Below, piece after piece: positions 62,760-64,000 of a stretch of DNA of 64,000 nt. The notes beneath the pieces were generated by a model that saw only the letters and a list, made by a program, of their open reading frames with translations, had not been told where the DNA came from and did no database searches. Numbering within the stretch: the stretch's first letter is position 1; every line of letters begins with the position of its first letter. Both the position numbers and the translations under genes were made by a program. This stretch comes from Nemertoderma westbladi (lineage: Eukaryota; Xenacoelomorpha; Nemertodermatida; Nemertodermatidae), in the NCBI GenBank assembly GCA_032718475.1, contig JAUCBJ010009144.1, positions 1-64,000 of the forward strand, written 5' to 3'.

Positions 62760-64000
62760 AACGTAACGTGTCTGGTTGACCGTCTAGTAACGTGTCTGGT
62801 TGACCGTCTGGTAACGCGTCTGGTTGACCGTCTGGTAACGTGTCTGGTTGACCGTCTGGTGATATGTCTGGTGTAGAAAGGCTCGCAAGTCTTCCTCTCT
62901 TGACCTTTGAAGTTATATCTTTCCATTTCGCCTTCGGTTTTTTCTTGAGTTTTGCCGCCGTCGTCTTTTTCTTTGTCTTCCCCTTTTTTGGTTTCTTGAT
63001 TTCGGCGTCCTTAGGGATAGTGTTGGATTTGTTGTCGTATAACGGAGGCCAATCTTGTGTCGATTTCTGCAAGAATTGGGGTCCGTGTTGCCAGAATTCT
63101 TTGTTCTCCGGTTTACAGAATTCCTCAGGCATCATTCCTCGCGACGCAATATCAGCTGGGTTTTGTGGTCCGGGACAATGTCGCCAATCCTCTTTTATTG
63201 AACGGTCTAGAATTTCTGCGCGACGGTTAGCTACGAATGTCTTGAATTCAAGTGTGTCGTTGTTTATGTAAAATAAAACCAACGTCGCGTCAGTCCAATA
63301 AAATATCTGTAAACTCGACTGTAGTTCTGTCTGTATGAGGTTCACGATGGTGGTTGACAGGGTTGCGGCTTGTAGCTCAGCTCGTGGTGTCGTCATATAC
63401 TTAGTAGGCATGGTCTTAGCCTTAGAAGTAATGAGCGAAACATCGAACTCGTCTGAGTCTACTTGTCTGCGCAAGTACGCTGCCACACCAAAACCGTTGT
63501 CACTGGCGTCAGAAAAACAGTGTAATTCCAAGTTGTCAGGAAATGTACTTTGTAATGGAAAGTAAACCCTGGGTATGAAATAATCCTCTAGCGAAGATAA
63601 TTCCGCCTCCCAGGTCTTCCATAAGTCCACTTGGTCTGATGAGATCGGCTCGTCCCATGTTAGTCCATCCTTCCAAATACTGCGCATATAAATGCGAGCT
63701 TGCAGTATTACTGGACTGATGAATCCTAACGGATCGAACAATCGGCTCAATTTTGACAAGCATGATCTCTTTGTCAGTGTGTTCTCTTGACTGTCCAGTC
63801 TCACCTTCACTCGGAAGTTGTCCGTGTTTGGGTCCCAAAAGAGCCCCAACACCTTAGTCGTCGGTAGTGGTTCGAACTCTAGGTCTATGTCACCACCTCC
63901 ACGCTCAGTCGTCCCGAATGAGTCTACTAATTCGGCACTGTTTGAGGCGAATTTGGTGAGGTTAAAACCTCCGCCCGCTAAGCAGTCCCGTAATTGATGT
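62722..64000 (-). CDS. BEL/Pao element C pol, RT end and RNase H, partial
   Basis: Open to the right edge; the GTG at 63852 is not the start. From the edge it reads AGGGFNLTKFASNS, the end of RT after the catalytic YxDD (which lies outside). Then come LGLFWDP, SRLFDPLGFISPVILQAR, RNase H (LHCFSDASDNGFGVAAYL; FYWTDATLVLFYI), and WRHCPGPQNPADIASRG. It ends in a Lys-rich stretch and four to five DGQPDTL repeats before losing frame. Confidence 0.85.
   Translation of the reverse strand, partial: HQLRDCLAGGGFNLTKFASNSAELVDSFGTTERGGGDIDLEFEPLPTTKVLGLFWDPNTDNFRVKVRLDSQENTLTKRSCLSKLSRLFDPLGFISPVILQARIYMRSIWKDGLTWDEPISSDQVDLWKTWEAELSSLEDYFIPRVYFPLQSTFPDNLELHCFSDASDNGFGVAAYLRRQVDSDEFDVSLITSKAKTMPTKYMTTPRAELQAATLSTTIVNLIQTELQSSLQIFYWTDATLVLFYINNDTLEFKTFVANRRAEILDRSIKEDWRHCPGPQNPADIASRGMMPEEFCKPENKEFWQHGPQFLQKSTQDWPPLYDNKSNTIPKDAEIKKPKKGKTKKKTTAAKLKKKPKAKWKDITSKVKRGRLASLSTPDISPDGQPDTLPDGQPDALPDGQPDTLLDGQPDTLRFARHITKCSSRH
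62765..62870 (-). repeat. 24-bp tandem repeat inside pol of element C
   Basis: Units of CGTGTCTGGTTGACCGTCTG plus GTAA on the plus strand, four to five copies, encoding DGQPDTLP-type octapeptides between RNase H and integrase. Confidence 0.9.
62875..62902 (-). repeat. 28-nt element C motif, exact copy 2
   Basis: Same 28 nt as 60291-60318, here inside the pol frame (translated RGRLASLS). Confidence 0.9.

Larger units (their letters stand above)
57476..64000 (-). mobile_element. BEL/Pao retrotransposon C, 5' part beyond the window
   Basis: Minus-strand order: RT-RNase H (64000-62722), integrase (62759-60597), a short spacer, and an accessory gene (60041-58233), the same plan as elements A and B. 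A +1 shift separates RNase H from integrase. It lies tail to tail with element B. Its gag and 5' LTR lie beyond 64000, and no 3' LTR was recognised. Confidence 0.8.

Overview
The window looks like metazoan nuclear DNA that is mostly transposable elements and tandem repeats. The reasons are intron-split EF-hand genes, BEL/Pao LTR retrotransposons (a family confined to animals), Helitron-like and piggyBac-like elements, tRNA-derived SINE pieces and long VNTRs. A ciliary axoneme gene (DRC8/EFCAB2-like) is present. Frequent TAGGCCTA and ACCGGTAC words would fit an aquatic invertebrate, but I cannot name the species.

Layout. 1-2940: non-coding with tRNA-like remnants. 2943-14046 (minus): BEL/Pao element A, decayed, with gag-protease, RT-RNase H, integrase and then a large accessory gene. 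14051-14556: piggyBac-type MITE flanked by TTAA. 14560-17400: non-coding with one MITE. 17401-19389 (minus): calmodulin-like gene with a 27-bp VNTR in an intron. 19390-26380: non-coding with MITEs, a SINE and a dead LINE. 26381-35603: four Helitron-like units joined head to tail. 36103-41698 (plus): DRC8/EFCAB2-like gene whose introns hold three VNTRs. 42244-43240: 69-bp VNTR. 43241-57445 (plus): BEL/Pao element B with two identical 537-bp LTRs. 57446-64000 (minus): BEL/Pao element C, running off the right edge.

Two results stand out. First, all three BEL elements carry an extra gene downstream of pol, in the position other retroelements use for env. In all three it ends in three tandem CCHC zinc knuckles and a shared downstream region. 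In A and B the part before the knuckles has the motifs of a DEDD-type 3'-5' exonuclease (D-x-E-G; K-[IV]-G-x-x-x-x-x-D; Y-x3-E). An exonuclease gene in a BEL element is something I do not know to be described. Second, exon 3 of the DRC8 gene is flanked by minisatellites built from its own splice sites: about 19 copies of a 54-bp unit containing the 3' splice site and exon start, then about 15 copies of an 18-bp unit containing the exon end and 5' splice site. Both units are multiples of three.

The BEL genes form a normal retroelement set: Gag and protease for the particle, RT/RNase H and integrase for copying and insertion, plus the accessory protein of unknown role. Element B is young because its LTRs match; its Gag frame is interrupted only where tracts of exactly ten G occur. 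Elements A and C carry frame breaks and are probably inactive.
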